Source: Alistipes senegalensis JC50 (lineage in GTDB: Bacteria > Bacteroidota > Bacteroidia > Bacteroidales > Rikenellaceae). Taken from it: a DNA stretch of 64,000 bases. The position numbers were made by a program, and so were the translations under genes. Under the pieces are notes generated by a model. It was not told the DNA's origin. It was given only the letters and a program-made list of their open reading frames with translations, and did no database searches. The stretch is from assembly GCF_025145645.1 (NCBI RefSeq), contig NZ_CP102252.1, forward strand, positions 1,550,001 to 1,614,000, read 5' to 3'. Positions 44,738-52,916 of this stretch are shown piece after piece. The stretch's first letter is position 1; every line of letters begins with the position of its first letter.

Positions 44738-45769
44738 TCAGCCGAGATGCCCCTCCGCGGCGAACTCCTTCACCGAGCGGATGTAGTGGTCGATGGTCTC
44801 CTGCATCGAAACGAACGACTTGCCGCCCGCGGCATTCCTGTGGCCGCCGCCGCCGAAGTATTTCCGGGCGAAGAGGTTGACATCGACGCCGCCCCGCGAA
44901 CGCAGCGAGACGCGGATGAACTTGCGGTGCGCCAGAAACATGGCCGACATCTTGACTTTCTTGATCGTGAGGGCGTAGTTGACGAATCCCTCGCTGTCGC
45001 CCTGCTGGAACTGGAAGCGGCGCATCTCGTTCTCCATAAGCGACATATAAGCCACCGTGCCGTCCTGGATCACCTCCATCTTGCGGTTGATGGCATAGCC
45101 GAACAGCCGTGCACGCCCCTCGGTATAGGCGTTGTAGACGTTGTTGTGGATGTCGGGGATCGAAATGCCCTTCTCGACCAGCACGGCCACGGCGCGGAAC
45201 AGCTCGGGGGTGAGGAACGAGAAGGCGAAATTGCCCGTGTCGGTCATCATGCCCACGTAAAGCGTCTCGGCCATGCTGTGCGTGATGGCGTCGGTGCCGA
45301 ACATCGCCTCGACGATGCTGTACACCAGAAAGCACGTGCTCGACGAATCGGGATGCGAGAACGAGAGGTCGAACCCTTCGTCGGGCGAAAGATGATGGTC
45401 GATCAGCACGCGGCGGGCCGTGGTGTTGGCCTCGATGGTGTCGCTGAGGATCTCCAGCCGCGAAACGGCGTTGAAATCGAGGCAGAAAATCAGGTCCGCT
45501 CCGGCGATCGCCCTCTTCGCACGCCCCTCGGTGTCGGTCTTGAAGACCACGACCTCGTCGATGCCGGGCATCCAGTCGAGGAAATAGGGAAACTTGTTGG
45601 GAACGACGCACGTCACCTCGTGGCCCATCGTGCGCAGGATCTCGGCCCAGGCGAGCGACGACCCCACGGCGTCGCCGTCGGGATTGGTGTGGGAGACGAT
45701 GACGATCCGCTGTCCGGCGCGCGCGAGCATCTCCCGCAGGCGTTCGATATGTTCTTTCGATAGTTTCAT
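44738..45769 (-). CDS. nrnA: DHH/DHHA1 phosphoesterase, NrnA-type oligoribonuclease/pAp phosphatase
   Basis: The 343-aa product has the DHH motifs NPDGDA (29-34), Asp98 in LIFCLDFN and DHH (124-126), and the DHHA1 substrate-binding motif GGGGHRNAAGG (306-316). NrnA enzymes degrade very short RNAs and dephosphorylate 3'-phosphoadenosine 5'-phosphate, a by-product of sulfate activation. The latter activity makes its operon with a LysR regulator and a putative sulfate/sulfite exporter meaningful. Two good promoters lie upstream. Confidence 0.92.
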   Translation of the reverse strand: MKLSKEHIERLREMLARAGQRIVIVSHTNPDGDAVGSSLAWAEILRTMGHEVTCVVPNKFPYFLDWMPGIDEVVVFKTDTEGRAKRAIAGADLIFCLDFNAVSRLEILSDTIEANTTARRVLIDHHLSPDEGFDLSFSHPDSSSTCFLVYSIVEAMFGTDAITHSMAETLYVGMMTDTGNFAFSFLTPELFRAVAVLVEKGISIPDIHNNVYNAYTEGRARLFGYAINRKMEVIQDGTVAYMSLMENEMRRFQFQQGDSEGFVNYALTIKKVKMSAMFLAHRKFIRVSLRSRGGVDVNLFARKYFGGGGHRNAAGGKSFVSMQETIDHYIRSVKEFAAEGHLG

Positions 45770-45797
45770 TCGTTTTCCTCCGCTTTGGTGGATTCGG

Positions 45798-45829
45798 CAA
45801 AGATACGAATAAGCGAGGGCAATGTCAAA
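45798..45829 (-). promoter_or_regulatory. Canonical proximal promoter of nrnA
   Basis: On the minus strand TTTG (45829-45826), a 20-base spacer and TATCTTTG (45805-45798) match the Bacteroidota consensus fully. The start codon lies 28 bases further. An imperfect palindrome AATGTCAAAT-tttt-ATTTGAACATT (45821-45845) overlaps the -33 region and may be an operator. Confidence 0.8.
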
Positions 45830-45872
45830 TTTTTATTTGAACATTGCCGAGCGGGAGTATCTAAGGCGTAGC

Positions 45873-45904
45873 CAAAGATACGAAAAAGCCGGGACGTTTC
45901 CAAA
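45873..45904 (-). promoter_or_regulatory. Canonical distal promoter of nrnA
   Basis: TTTG (45904-45901), a 20-base spacer and TATCTTTG (45880-45873) on the minus strand repeat the proximal promoter 75 bases upstream. The sequences CCAAAGATACGAAAAAGC and GCAAAGATACGAATAAGC show that one is a copy of the other. It overlaps the T-side of the terminator of the upstream operon. Confidence 0.7.
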
Positions 45905-45941
45905 ACCGGACCGTCTCGCGGTCCGGCAAAACGTCCCGGCT
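45882..45941 (-). terminator. Two-tier hairpin terminator of the uvrD-GT2-nth-SGNH operon
   Basis: An outer perfect 13-bp stem (45887-45899 with 45929-45941) encloses an inner perfect 8-bp stem (45906-45913 with 45919-45926). Read on the minus strand it is followed by TTTTTCG. It lies 58 bases after the stop of the SGNH gene. Confidence 0.8.
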
Positions 45942-45998
45942 AATACAAGCGTCGTTACGGCACCCGAGATACAAAAGCCGCGGGATGCACCGACAGTC

Positions 45999-46775
45999 CT
46001 ACCGAATATTCAGCAGCACGAGGTTGTCGAGGACGCTCCGCTGGGCCGTCTGCTGGAGATACTCGGCCTGCTCGGCCGGAAGATCCGCGGTGAAGGCCGT
46101 CTGGTAGGGACGCTGGAAAATCGTCGTGAAAATGACGTTGGCCGCCAGATAGCTGCCCGGAACTTCGGGGTGATAGCAGTCCGGTCGGTAGAGGATGCAG
46201 TCGGGACGCTCGCGGCGCACCGTCCGCCACGCCATACCCACCGGAGCGCACCATGCGCCGTTGTCGTAGGCCATTTCGAGGTAGCTGGTCTTCAGCCGCT
46301 CCTGCATCCCCTCGTATCCGTTCGAAAGCGGGTATTCGGCCACGGGCTTGCGGTTGCCGTACTTGTGTCCCCAGGTCATGTAGAAGATCACCCGGGCGTC
46401 GGGCGACGCGGCATGCACCAGACTGTCGAGCGTCCGGGCCGCGGGATAGACCTCGCGGGCCACCTGCCCGGTCGGCATCGCGGGGGCCGAGCTCTGCTCC
46501 TGCAAGACGACGTAGTCCCAGCCGCCGTCGGCAAGGGCTTGCAGCAGCTTCTTGTTTTGCAGATGTCCCGAGAAACGTTCGCCGCCTTTGAGGAAGCGCG
46601 TGCAGGAGATCTTCATCTTCTGGGTCGAAGCGATCTGCTGCACCATCGCGGGCAGATCGTTGAAATAGGTGAAACTGTTGCCGACCCACAGCACCCGCAG
46701 GGAGTCCTGCTGGGTCCGGGCCATGCCGCCCAGGGGCAGCAGAATCAGCAAAAGGCGAAAAACGTACTTGATCAT
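45999..46775 (-). CDS. SGNH-hydrolase-like secreted protein (DUF4886 type)
   Basis: The start at 46775 overlaps the nth stop as ATGA and gives a signal peptide (MIKYVFRLLLILLPLGGMA) and 258 aa; the much longer open frame upstream belongs to the nth region in another frame. The motif VLWVGNSFTYFNDLP carries the block-I Ser, and DYVVLQEQSSAP and a late Asp/His pair in PDCYHPEVPGSYLAA complete an SGNH-like set. It is probably an esterase or a related hydrolase outside the inner membrane; the substrate is unknown. It ends the operon. Confidence 0.8.
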   Translation of the reverse strand: MIKYVFRLLLILLPLGGMARTQQDSLRVLWVGNSFTYFNDLPAMVQQIASTQKMKISCTRFLKGGERFSGHLQNKKLLQALADGGWDYVVLQEQSSAPAMPTGQVAREVYPAARTLDSLVHAASPDARVIFYMTWGHKYGNRKPVAEYPLSNGYEGMQERLKTSYLEMAYDNGAWCAPVGMAWRTVRRERPDCILYRPDCYHPEVPGSYLAANVIFTTIFQRPYQTAFTADLPAEQAEYLQQTAQRSVLDNLVLLNIR

Positions 46776-47434
46776 ATTTTTGGAGTTTTGGGTTGACGAT
46801 GGTCGGCGGCGTATTTGCGGCACCAGGTCGCAATGCCGCATTCGCCGCATTTCGGGGCCCGCGCAATGCAGACGTAGCGTCCGTGGAGAATCAGCCAGTG
46901 GTGGGCGAGCGGCAGCAGGTGGCCGGGGATGTTCTTTTCGAGGGCCAGCTCCGTCTGGAGGGGCGTTTTCGAACGGGTCGTGAGTCCGATGCGCTCCGAG
47001 ACGCGGAAGACGTGCGTATCGACCGGCATCACCTCCTTCTGCCACAGCACCGCCCCCAGCACGTTGGCCGTCTTGCGGCCCACGCCGGGCAGGCGCTGCA
47101 TCTGCTCCAGGTCGGAGGGAACCTCCCCGCCGAACTCCGAACAGAGCATCCGGGCCATTCCCGCGAGGTTCTTGGCCTTGTTGTTCGGATAGGAGATACT
47201 CTTTATATAGGGATAAATCTCCTCGGCCGTGGCGCGGGCCATGTGGTGCGGCGTGGGAAAAGCCTCGAACAGCGCCGGAGTGGTCATGTTGACCCGCTTG
47301 TCGGTGCACTGCGCCGAGAGGATCACCGCCACCAGCAGCTGGTAGGGATCGGTGTAGTGGAGTTCGCTCTCGGCCACGGGCATATGCTCCGAGAACCAGG
47401 CGATAATGCCGTCGTAACGCTCTTTCGTTGTCAT
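46772..47434 (-). CDS. nth: Endonuclease III
   Basis: The 220-aa product has the helix-hairpin-helix LPGVGRKTANV (115-125) with catalytic Lys121, the catalytic Asp139 in PVDTHVFRV, and the iron-sulfur cysteines 189, 196, 199 and 205 in the exact C-x6-C-x2-C-x5-C spacing. It is a DNA glycosylase/AP lyase for oxidised pyrimidines. It overlaps both neighbours by ATGA, so it is translated as part of the uvrD-led operon, a grouping with a DNA-repair theme. Confidence 0.96.
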   Translation of the reverse strand: MTTKERYDGIIAWFSEHMPVAESELHYTDPYQLLVAVILSAQCTDKRVNMTTPALFEAFPTPHHMARATAEEIYPYIKSISYPNNKAKNLAGMARMLCSEFGGEVPSDLEQMQRLPGVGRKTANVLGAVLWQKEVMPVDTHVFRVSERIGLTTRSKTPLQTELALEKNIPGHLLPLAHHWLILHGRYVCIARAPKCGECGIATWCRKYAADHRQPKTPKI

Positions 47435-48363
47435 ATCCGTTGTTTTTTACGTCTGAACAGGATCTTTTTCACCAGCAGTCCGGGGCCCTCGGGGCAGAGC
47501 AGCAGCCGCGGGCAGCCGCAAACGTCGCGCCGCCAGCGGGCCAGATACTCCCGCACGGACCCCTCCCACGAAAGCACCCACAGGGCCACGGAACTCCGCC
47601 GCCGGAGGATGCGGAAACGGTTGGCGCCCGTGCCGTAGTGCGCCTCGAACCAAAGGCTGATGTCCATCAGCGAGTCGCAGAAGGCGATCCGCTTGCGATA
47701 GGCCGTGCTGTGACTCACGCTGTCGGGCAGGCGCCGGTGGACGGCGGTGATGTCGGGCAGATAGCTTATGCGGCTGCGCACCGAGAACCAGAGCCACATC
47801 GGGGCGTCGTCGGTCTTCCACCCGGGATGCTCTTCTGGGCGCACCTCATCGTAATAGCGAGCGATCAGTTCGCGGCGGGCCAACGTCGCGCAGTTGGCGA
47901 TGGTCAGGCTGCACAGCAGGCGGGCGAAATCGGTGTAATGGTCCGGATGGTCGGGCTCCGTGCGGCCGGTGGCCTGCCAGTAGTTCGAAGCGCGCGTATA
48001 GCACATGCCGCACTTCGGGTCGGCCTCCATCAGGTCGGCCTGTTTCTGCAACTTCAGCGGATCGCACCACCAGTCGTCGCCGTCGAGGTAGGCGACGTAT
48101 TTCCCGCGGCAAGCCTCGAACGTCCGGCGGTAGTTGGCGCGCCAGCCCACGTTCTCCGGCGAAGTCACCAGCCGGATGCGGTCCGGGTATTTCGCCGCAT
48201 ATTCGCGGCAAATCTCCGCCGTGCGGTCCGTGCTGCAATCCTCGCCCACGACCAGCTCCACGCCGAACGAAGTCCGCTGGGCCAGCACGCTCTCGATGGC
48301 CTGGGCGAGCCAATCCTCGTGGTTGTAGGTGGTCATGCAGACCGATACGAGCGGCGTTTCCAT
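47431..48363 (-). CDS. Glycosyltransferase family 2
   Basis: The 310-aa product begins with the GT-A core VSVCMTTYNHEDWLAQAIES, followed by ELVVGEDCSTDRTAEI and AYLDGDDWW (DGDD at 94-97, the metal and nucleotide-sugar site). It transfers a sugar from an activated donor; acceptor and sugar are not predictable. It starts five bases after the uvrD stop and overlaps nth by four bases. No other cell-surface glycan gene is nearby, so it looks like a stand-alone passenger in a repair operon. Confidence 0.9.
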   Translation of the reverse strand: METPLVSVCMTTYNHEDWLAQAIESVLAQRTSFGVELVVGEDCSTDRTAEICREYAAKYPDRIRLVTSPENVGWRANYRRTFEACRGKYVAYLDGDDWWCDPLKLQKQADLMEADPKCGMCYTRASNYWQATGRTEPDHPDHYTDFARLLCSLTIANCATLARRELIARYYDEVRPEEHPGWKTDDAPMWLWFSVRSRISYLPDITAVHRRLPDSVSHSTAYRKRIAFCDSLMDISLWFEAHYGTGANRFRILRRRSSVALWVLSWEGSVREYLARWRRDVCGCPRLLLCPEGPGLLVKKILFRRKKQRI

Positions 48364-48368
48364 CGGGG

Positions 48369-50921
48369 TCAGAGTTTGGTCAGTTTGGCGAATTTGGCCA
48401 GCAGGGTCTTTTCGCCCGCATTGTCGAAGGCCACCACTAATTTATGGTCCTCGGCGAGGGTCTCGATGCGCTGCACGATGCCCACGCCGAATTTCGGATG
48501 CTCGACGCGCTGGCCCACGGCATACTCGCCGCTCACGGGCGCCGCACTTCCGGCGGAGAGCCCGCCGTCCATCGCCTGCCGCACCCCGACGCGGCGCATG
48601 CCGTCGGTCGAAGGCCGCGGGGTCTGCACGAGGGCCGGATCGGGCACTCCGGAACGCCGGGGCTGTGCGGCCCGCGCGAAGTGCCGCGCAGGACCCGACT
48701 CGCCGTCGGCGGGACGCCCGAAAACGCCGCTGCGACCGCCGGAACCGCCACTGTAAGAGCCGCCGCGGCTTCCGGAGCCCCCGCTACCGCCGCCGAAGCG
48801 GCCGCCGCCCTGCTGCTTCTGCTGATAGCGGTAGTCGTAACGTCGGCGCAGCTCGTCGAGAGCCGAAGGGCCCTCTCCGTCGTCGTCCCGGCGGCGCGGA
48901 CGCACCTCCGCGAAATCGGCGTCGGACTCGACGTATCGGGGGTCGATCTCCCGCAGGAAACAGCTCGGACGCGAAAACTCCATATTGCCCCACTTGAAAC
49001 GCATCTCGGCGTAGGAGATCGTCGCCGAAACCTTGGCGCGGGTCAGAGCCACGTAGAACAACCGCCGCTCCTCCTCGATGCCGTCGGGCGACTCGGCCGC
49101 CCGCTGCGAGGGGAAGAGGTTCTCCTCCAGCCCCACGATGTACACGTATTTATATTCGAGGCCCTTGGCCGAATGGACCGTCATCAACGTCACCTTGTTG
49201 TTGTCGTCGGGGTTGTCCTTGTCCATGTCGGTCATCAGCATCGCGTTCTGCAACCACTCCTCGATGGTCGCCGTCTCCTCCTCGGGACGTTCGCCGTTGC
49301 GGATCTCGGCGTCGCACCGCTCCTTGAACTCCTGCATCGAGTTCAACAGTTCCTCGATATTGTCCAGCGCGGAGGTAGCCTCGGGGGTGTTCTCGGCCCG
49401 GTAAGCGGCGATGATGCCCGACCGCGAAGCGATCTCCAGACCGAAATCGTAGAGTCCCTTGTCGTTGCGCGCGAGCGACAGCGCGCGGATCATGGCGACG
49501 AAATCCGCCACCTTGCGGGCGATGGTCCGCTGCACGGGGTCGGCGGCGGGTTCGGCGACCAGCGCATCGACCGCCTCCCACATCGACTGCCCCCGCTCGG
49601 CGGCCAGCTGCGCGATGCGCTGCACGGTGGTGTCGCCGATGCCGCGGGCCGGATAGTTGACGATGCGTTTGAACGCCTCGTCGTCGCGGGGATTGATGAC
49701 CAGCCGGATGTAGGCCATCAGGTCCTTGATCTCCTTGTGGTCGTAGAACGACGAACCTTTGTAGATGCGGTAGGGGATGCCACGGCGGCGGAGATTGTCC
49801 TCCAGCACGGCCGACTGGTTGTTGGTGCGGTAGAGAATCACCGCCTCCGACCAGTCGTCGTCCGCGGCGCGGACCTTGTCGCGCAGGTCCGTGACGACCA
49901 TCTCAGCCTCCTCGCGGTCGGTGTAGGCTTTCAGAATGCGAATCTTCTCGCCCACGTCACCGTCCGAGAAGCAGTGCTTCTCCATGCGCTTCGAGTTGCG
50001 GGCGATCACCGAATTGGCCGCATCGACGATCGTGCGCGTCGAACGGTAGTTCTGCTCCAGTTTGAAGACCATCGCCGAGGGGTAGTCCTTCTTGAACGAA
50101 AGGATGTTCTCGATCTTGGCCCCGCGGAACGAGTAGATCGACTGCGCGTCGTCGCCCACGACGCAGACCTTCGAATGGGTCTGCGAAAGGCGGCGGATGA
50201 TCGTGTACTGCGCATAGTTGGTGTCCTGATACTCGTCCACCAGAATATAGCGGAACTGCTCCTGGTAGCGGGCCAGCACGTCGGGGCAGTCGCGCAGCAG
50301 GATATTGGTTTGCAAAAGCAAATCATCGAAGTCCATCGCGCCGTTGCGCTTGCAGTGCTGGCAGTAGATGTTGTAGATGTTGCCGAATTCGGGAATCTGC
50401 GCCTGCCGGTCCTCGGTGGCGTAGACCGAGTTGGCGAGGTAGGCGCCGGGCGTCACGAGGCAGTTCTTGGCGTAGGAGATGCGCGAAGCCAGCACGTTGG
50501 GCTTGTACTTCTCGTCCGGAAGGTTCAGTTCGCGGACGATGGTCTTGATGAGGTTCTTGGAGTCCGAGGGTTCGTAGATCGTGAACGAATCGGTGAAGCC
50601 GATCCGCTCGGCGTTCTCCCGCAGGATGCGCGAAAAGACCGAGTGGAACGTGCCCATGCGGATATAGCGGCTGCGGTTGTCGGGCAGCATCTGCGCGATG
50701 CGTTCACGCATCGACTCGGCGGCCTTGTTCGTGAAGGTCAGGGCCAGGATGTTGAACGGCGCCACGCCCTGCTCGATCATGTAGGCGATGCGCGAGGTGA
50801 GCACGCGGGTCTTGCCCGAACCGGCTCCCGCGATGATGAGCGAGGGAGCGTCGTAGTTCACGACGGCATCGTACTGGGCGGGGTTCAGACCCCGTAATAT
50901 GGGTGATTCGTTGGATTCCAT
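48369..50921 (-). CDS. UvrD/PcrA-type superfamily 1 DNA helicase
   Basis: The frame is open from 50960, but the internal ATG at 50921 (MESNESPILRGLNPAQ) matches the usual family start and lies just after a promoter box; it gives 850 aa. Helicase motifs are clear: LIIAGAGSGKT (Walker A near 27-37), ILVDEYQDTNY (motif II), VVGDDAQSIYSFRGA (III), ALTRAK near the end (VI). Residues about 700-760 form a glycine/serine-rich linker (GGGRFGGGSGGSGSRGG) before a C-terminal Tudor-like segment (VGQRVEHPKFGVGIVQRIE) typical of PcrA. It unwinds DNA in repair and removes stalled polymerase. It leads a four-gene operon. Confidence 0.94.
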   Translation of the reverse strand: MESNESPILRGLNPAQYDAVVNYDAPSLIIAGAGSGKTRVLTSRIAYMIEQGVAPFNILALTFTNKAAESMRERIAQMLPDNRSRYIRMGTFHSVFSRILRENAERIGFTDSFTIYEPSDSKNLIKTIVRELNLPDEKYKPNVLASRISYAKNCLVTPGAYLANSVYATEDRQAQIPEFGNIYNIYCQHCKRNGAMDFDDLLLQTNILLRDCPDVLARYQEQFRYILVDEYQDTNYAQYTIIRRLSQTHSKVCVVGDDAQSIYSFRGAKIENILSFKKDYPSAMVFKLEQNYRSTRTIVDAANSVIARNSKRMEKHCFSDGDVGEKIRILKAYTDREEAEMVVTDLRDKVRAADDDWSEAVILYRTNNQSAVLEDNLRRRGIPYRIYKGSSFYDHKEIKDLMAYIRLVINPRDDEAFKRIVNYPARGIGDTTVQRIAQLAAERGQSMWEAVDALVAEPAADPVQRTIARKVADFVAMIRALSLARNDKGLYDFGLEIASRSGIIAAYRAENTPEATSALDNIEELLNSMQEFKERCDAEIRNGERPEEETATIEEWLQNAMLMTDMDKDNPDDNNKVTLMTVHSAKGLEYKYVYIVGLEENLFPSQRAAESPDGIEEERRLFYVALTRAKVSATISYAEMRFKWGNMEFSRPSCFLREIDPRYVESDADFAEVRPRRRDDDGEGPSALDELRRRYDYRYQQKQQGGGRFGGGSGGSGSRGGSYSGGSGGRSGVFGRPADGESGPARHFARAAQPRRSGVPDPALVQTPRPSTDGMRRVGVRQAMDGGLSAGSAAPVSGEYAVGQRVEHPKFGVGIVQRIETLAEDHKLVVAFDNAGEKTLLAKFAKLTKL

Positions 50922-50926
50922 GCCCG

Positions 50927-50934
50927 CAAAGTTA
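50927..50934 (-). promoter_or_regulatory. -7 promoter box of the helicase operon (TAACTTTG)
   Basis: TAACTTTG on the minus strand fits the consensus and ends only six bases before the start codon at 50921, so the message would be leaderless or nearly so. It is divergent from the moxR promoter 36 bases away. Confidence 0.55.
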
Positions 50935-50969
50935 ATAAGAAATGAGCAAGAATTTTCCAAAGAAAATAA

Positions 50970-50977
50970 TATCTTTG
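50970..50977 (+). promoter_or_regulatory. -7 promoter box of the moxR-bat operon (TATCTTTG)
   Basis: TATCTTTG fits the TAnnTTTG consensus and lies 53 bases before the moxR start. No perfect -33 TTTG is seen. Confidence 0.55.
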
Positions 50978-51030
50978 CATTGCGAACGTTAAAAGGTTAA
51001 CTCCGACAATACTACAACAAGCATAAAACA

Positions 51031-52029
51031 ATGAGCGAAGTCATCAACATCAAAGAACTCAACGAGCGCATCGAACGCGAAAGCGTCTTCGTCGATACGC
51101 TCCGCACCGAAATGGGCAAGGTCATCGTGGGACAGAGCCATCTGGTGGACACCCTGCTGATCGGTCTGCTGTCCAACGGCCACATTCTGCTCGAAGGCGT
51201 GCCGGGACTGGCCAAGACGCTGGCCATCACCACGCTCGCCAAAGCCGTCGATGCCGGATTCTCGCGCATCCAGTTCACCCCCGACCTGCTGCCCGCCGAC
51301 CTGATCGGTACGCTGATCTACTCGCAGAAGAACGAGGATTTCGTCGTCCGCAAAGGCCCCATCTTCGCCAACTTCGTTCTCGCGGACGAAATCAACCGCT
51401 CCCCGGCCAAGGTGCAGTCGGCGCTGCTCGAAGCCATGCAGGAGCGTCAGGTGACCATCGGCGACAACACCTACCCGCTGCCCCAGCCCTTCCTCGTGCT
51501 GGCCACGCAGAACCCCCTGGAGCAGGAGGGAACCTACCCGCTGCCCGAGGCGCAGGTGGACCGTTTCATGCTCAAGGCCAAAATCTCCTACCCCAAGAAG
51601 CAGGAGGAGCGCGACATCGTGCGCATGAACCTCTCGGGAGCCGGCATGCCCCAGGTGAGTAAGGTCATCACGCCCGACGACATCGTCAAGGCCCGCAAGG
51701 TGGTCGAGGACGTTTACATGGACGAGAAAATCGAGAAATACATCATCGACATCATCTTCGCCACGCGCGAACCCGCGGAGTACAACCTCCAGAAGCTCCA
51801 GAACCTGATCGCCTACGGCGGTTCGCCCCGTGCGTCGATCTCGCTGGCCAAGGCCGCCCGCGCCTACGCCTTCATCCGCCGCCGCGGCTACGTCATCCCC
51901 GAAGACGTGCGCGCCGTCTGCCACGACGTGCTGCGCCACCGCATCGGCCTGACGTACGAAGCCGAGGCCGAGAACATCACCACCGAAGAGATCATCACCG
52001 ACATCCTCAACAACGTAATCGTACCCTAA
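51031..52029 (+). CDS. MoxR-family AAA+ ATPase
   Basis: The 332-aa product has Walker A EGVPGLAKT (55-63), Walker B VLADEINRSP and the sensor region ATQNPLEQEGTYPLPEAQVD, all standard for MoxR ATPases. The C-terminal lid domain has GGSPRASISLAKAARAYAF. MoxR proteins act as chaperone-like ATPases for von Willebrand-type partners encoded in the same operon. It begins the bat operon and is followed by the DUF58 gene after two bases. Confidence 0.95.
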   Translation: MSEVINIKELNERIERESVFVDTLRTEMGKVIVGQSHLVDTLLIGLLSNGHILLEGVPGLAKTLAITTLAKAVDAGFSRIQFTPDLLPADLIGTLIYSQKNEDFVVRKGPIFANFVLADEINRSPAKVQSALLEAMQERQVTIGDNTYPLPQPFLVLATQNPLEQEGTYPLPEAQVDRFMLKAKISYPKKQEERDIVRMNLSGAGMPQVSKVITPDDIVKARKVVEDVYMDEKIEKYIIDIIFATREPAEYNLQKLQNLIAYGGSPRASISLAKAARAYAFIRRRGYVIPEDVRAVCHDVLRHRIGLTYEAEAENITTEEIITDILNNVIVP

Positions 52030-52031
52030 CG

Positions 52032-52916
52032 ATGCAGGAGACCGAGAACGATATTCTCAGACGCGTCCGCAAGATCGAGATCAAGACCCGCGGTCTTTCG
52101 AACGAGATCTTCGCCGGAAAGTACCACACGGCTTTCCGCGGGCGGGGCATGTCGTTTTCCGAAGTGCGGGAGTACCGGGCCGGCGACGACGTGCGCGACA
52201 TCGACTGGAACGTCACGGCCCGTTCGCGCAAACCCCACATCAAGGTCTACGAGGAGGAACGCGAGCTGACGATGATGCTGCTGGTCGATGTGTCGGCCTC
52301 GCGCATGTTCGGATCGACCGACCGGCTGAAAAAGAACATCATCACCGAGATCGCCGCCGTGCTGGCCTTCTCCGCCTCGCAGAACAACGACAAGGTCGGC
52401 TGCATCTTCTTCTCGGACCGGGTCGAGAAGTTCATCCCCCCGAAGAAGGGCCGCAGCCATATCCTCATGATAATCCGCGAACTGATCGGATTTCAGCCCG
52501 AATCGGCGGGCACGAAGCTCTCCGAGCCGGTGCGTTTCCTGACCAACGTCAACAAGAAACGCTGCACGACCTTCATCCTCTCGGATTTCATGGATTCGTC
52601 CGGCGACGAATCGGCGCTGGACGACGCCCTGAAAATCGCCGGGAGCAAACACGATCTGGTGGGCATCCGCGTCTACGATCCCCGCGAAACGGAGCTTCCG
52701 AACGTGGGCATCGTCGAACTGCTCGACGCCGAGAGCGGCCGCAAGGTATGGGTGGACACCGCCTCGCGGGCCGTGCGCGACCACTACGCCGCCTCGTGGC
52801 AGGAACGCAGCGAACGCATCGGCGCAACGCTCAAGCACAACCGCATCGACACGGCCGTGATCTCGACCGACGGCGACTATGTGGCCGAACTAATGAAACT
52901 GTTCAAACAGCGATGA
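52032..52916 (+). CDS. DUF58 protein with von Willebrand-like fold
   Basis: The 294-aa product has the DUF58 signature GRGMSFSEVREYRAGDDVRDIDWNVTARS (around 38-65; only key parts are conserved: YRAGDDVRDIDW). It then has a MIDAS-like motif DVSAS (86-90). It has no signal peptide or membrane segment and should act in the cytoplasm as the MoxR partner. Its stop overlaps the next gene as ATGA. Confidence 0.92.
   Translation: MQETENDILRRVRKIEIKTRGLSNEIFAGKYHTAFRGRGMSFSEVREYRAGDDVRDIDWNVTARSRKPHIKVYEEERELTMMLLVDVSASRMFGSTDRLKKNIITEIAAVLAFSASQNNDKVGCIFFSDRVEKFIPPKKGRSHILMIIRELIGFQPESAGTKLSEPVRFLTNVNKKRCTTFILSDFMDSSGDESALDDALKIAGSKHDLVGIRVYDPRETELPNVGIVELLDAESGRKVWVDTASRAVRDHYAASWQERSERIGATLKHNRIDTAVISTDGDYVAELMKLFKQR

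Noticed and set aside
46001..47309. A 436-codon minus-strand frame starting at 47309 as one large protein
   Set aside because: Its first 178 codons are an out-of-frame reading of endonuclease III; only the part from 46775 has a signal peptide and SGNH motifs.
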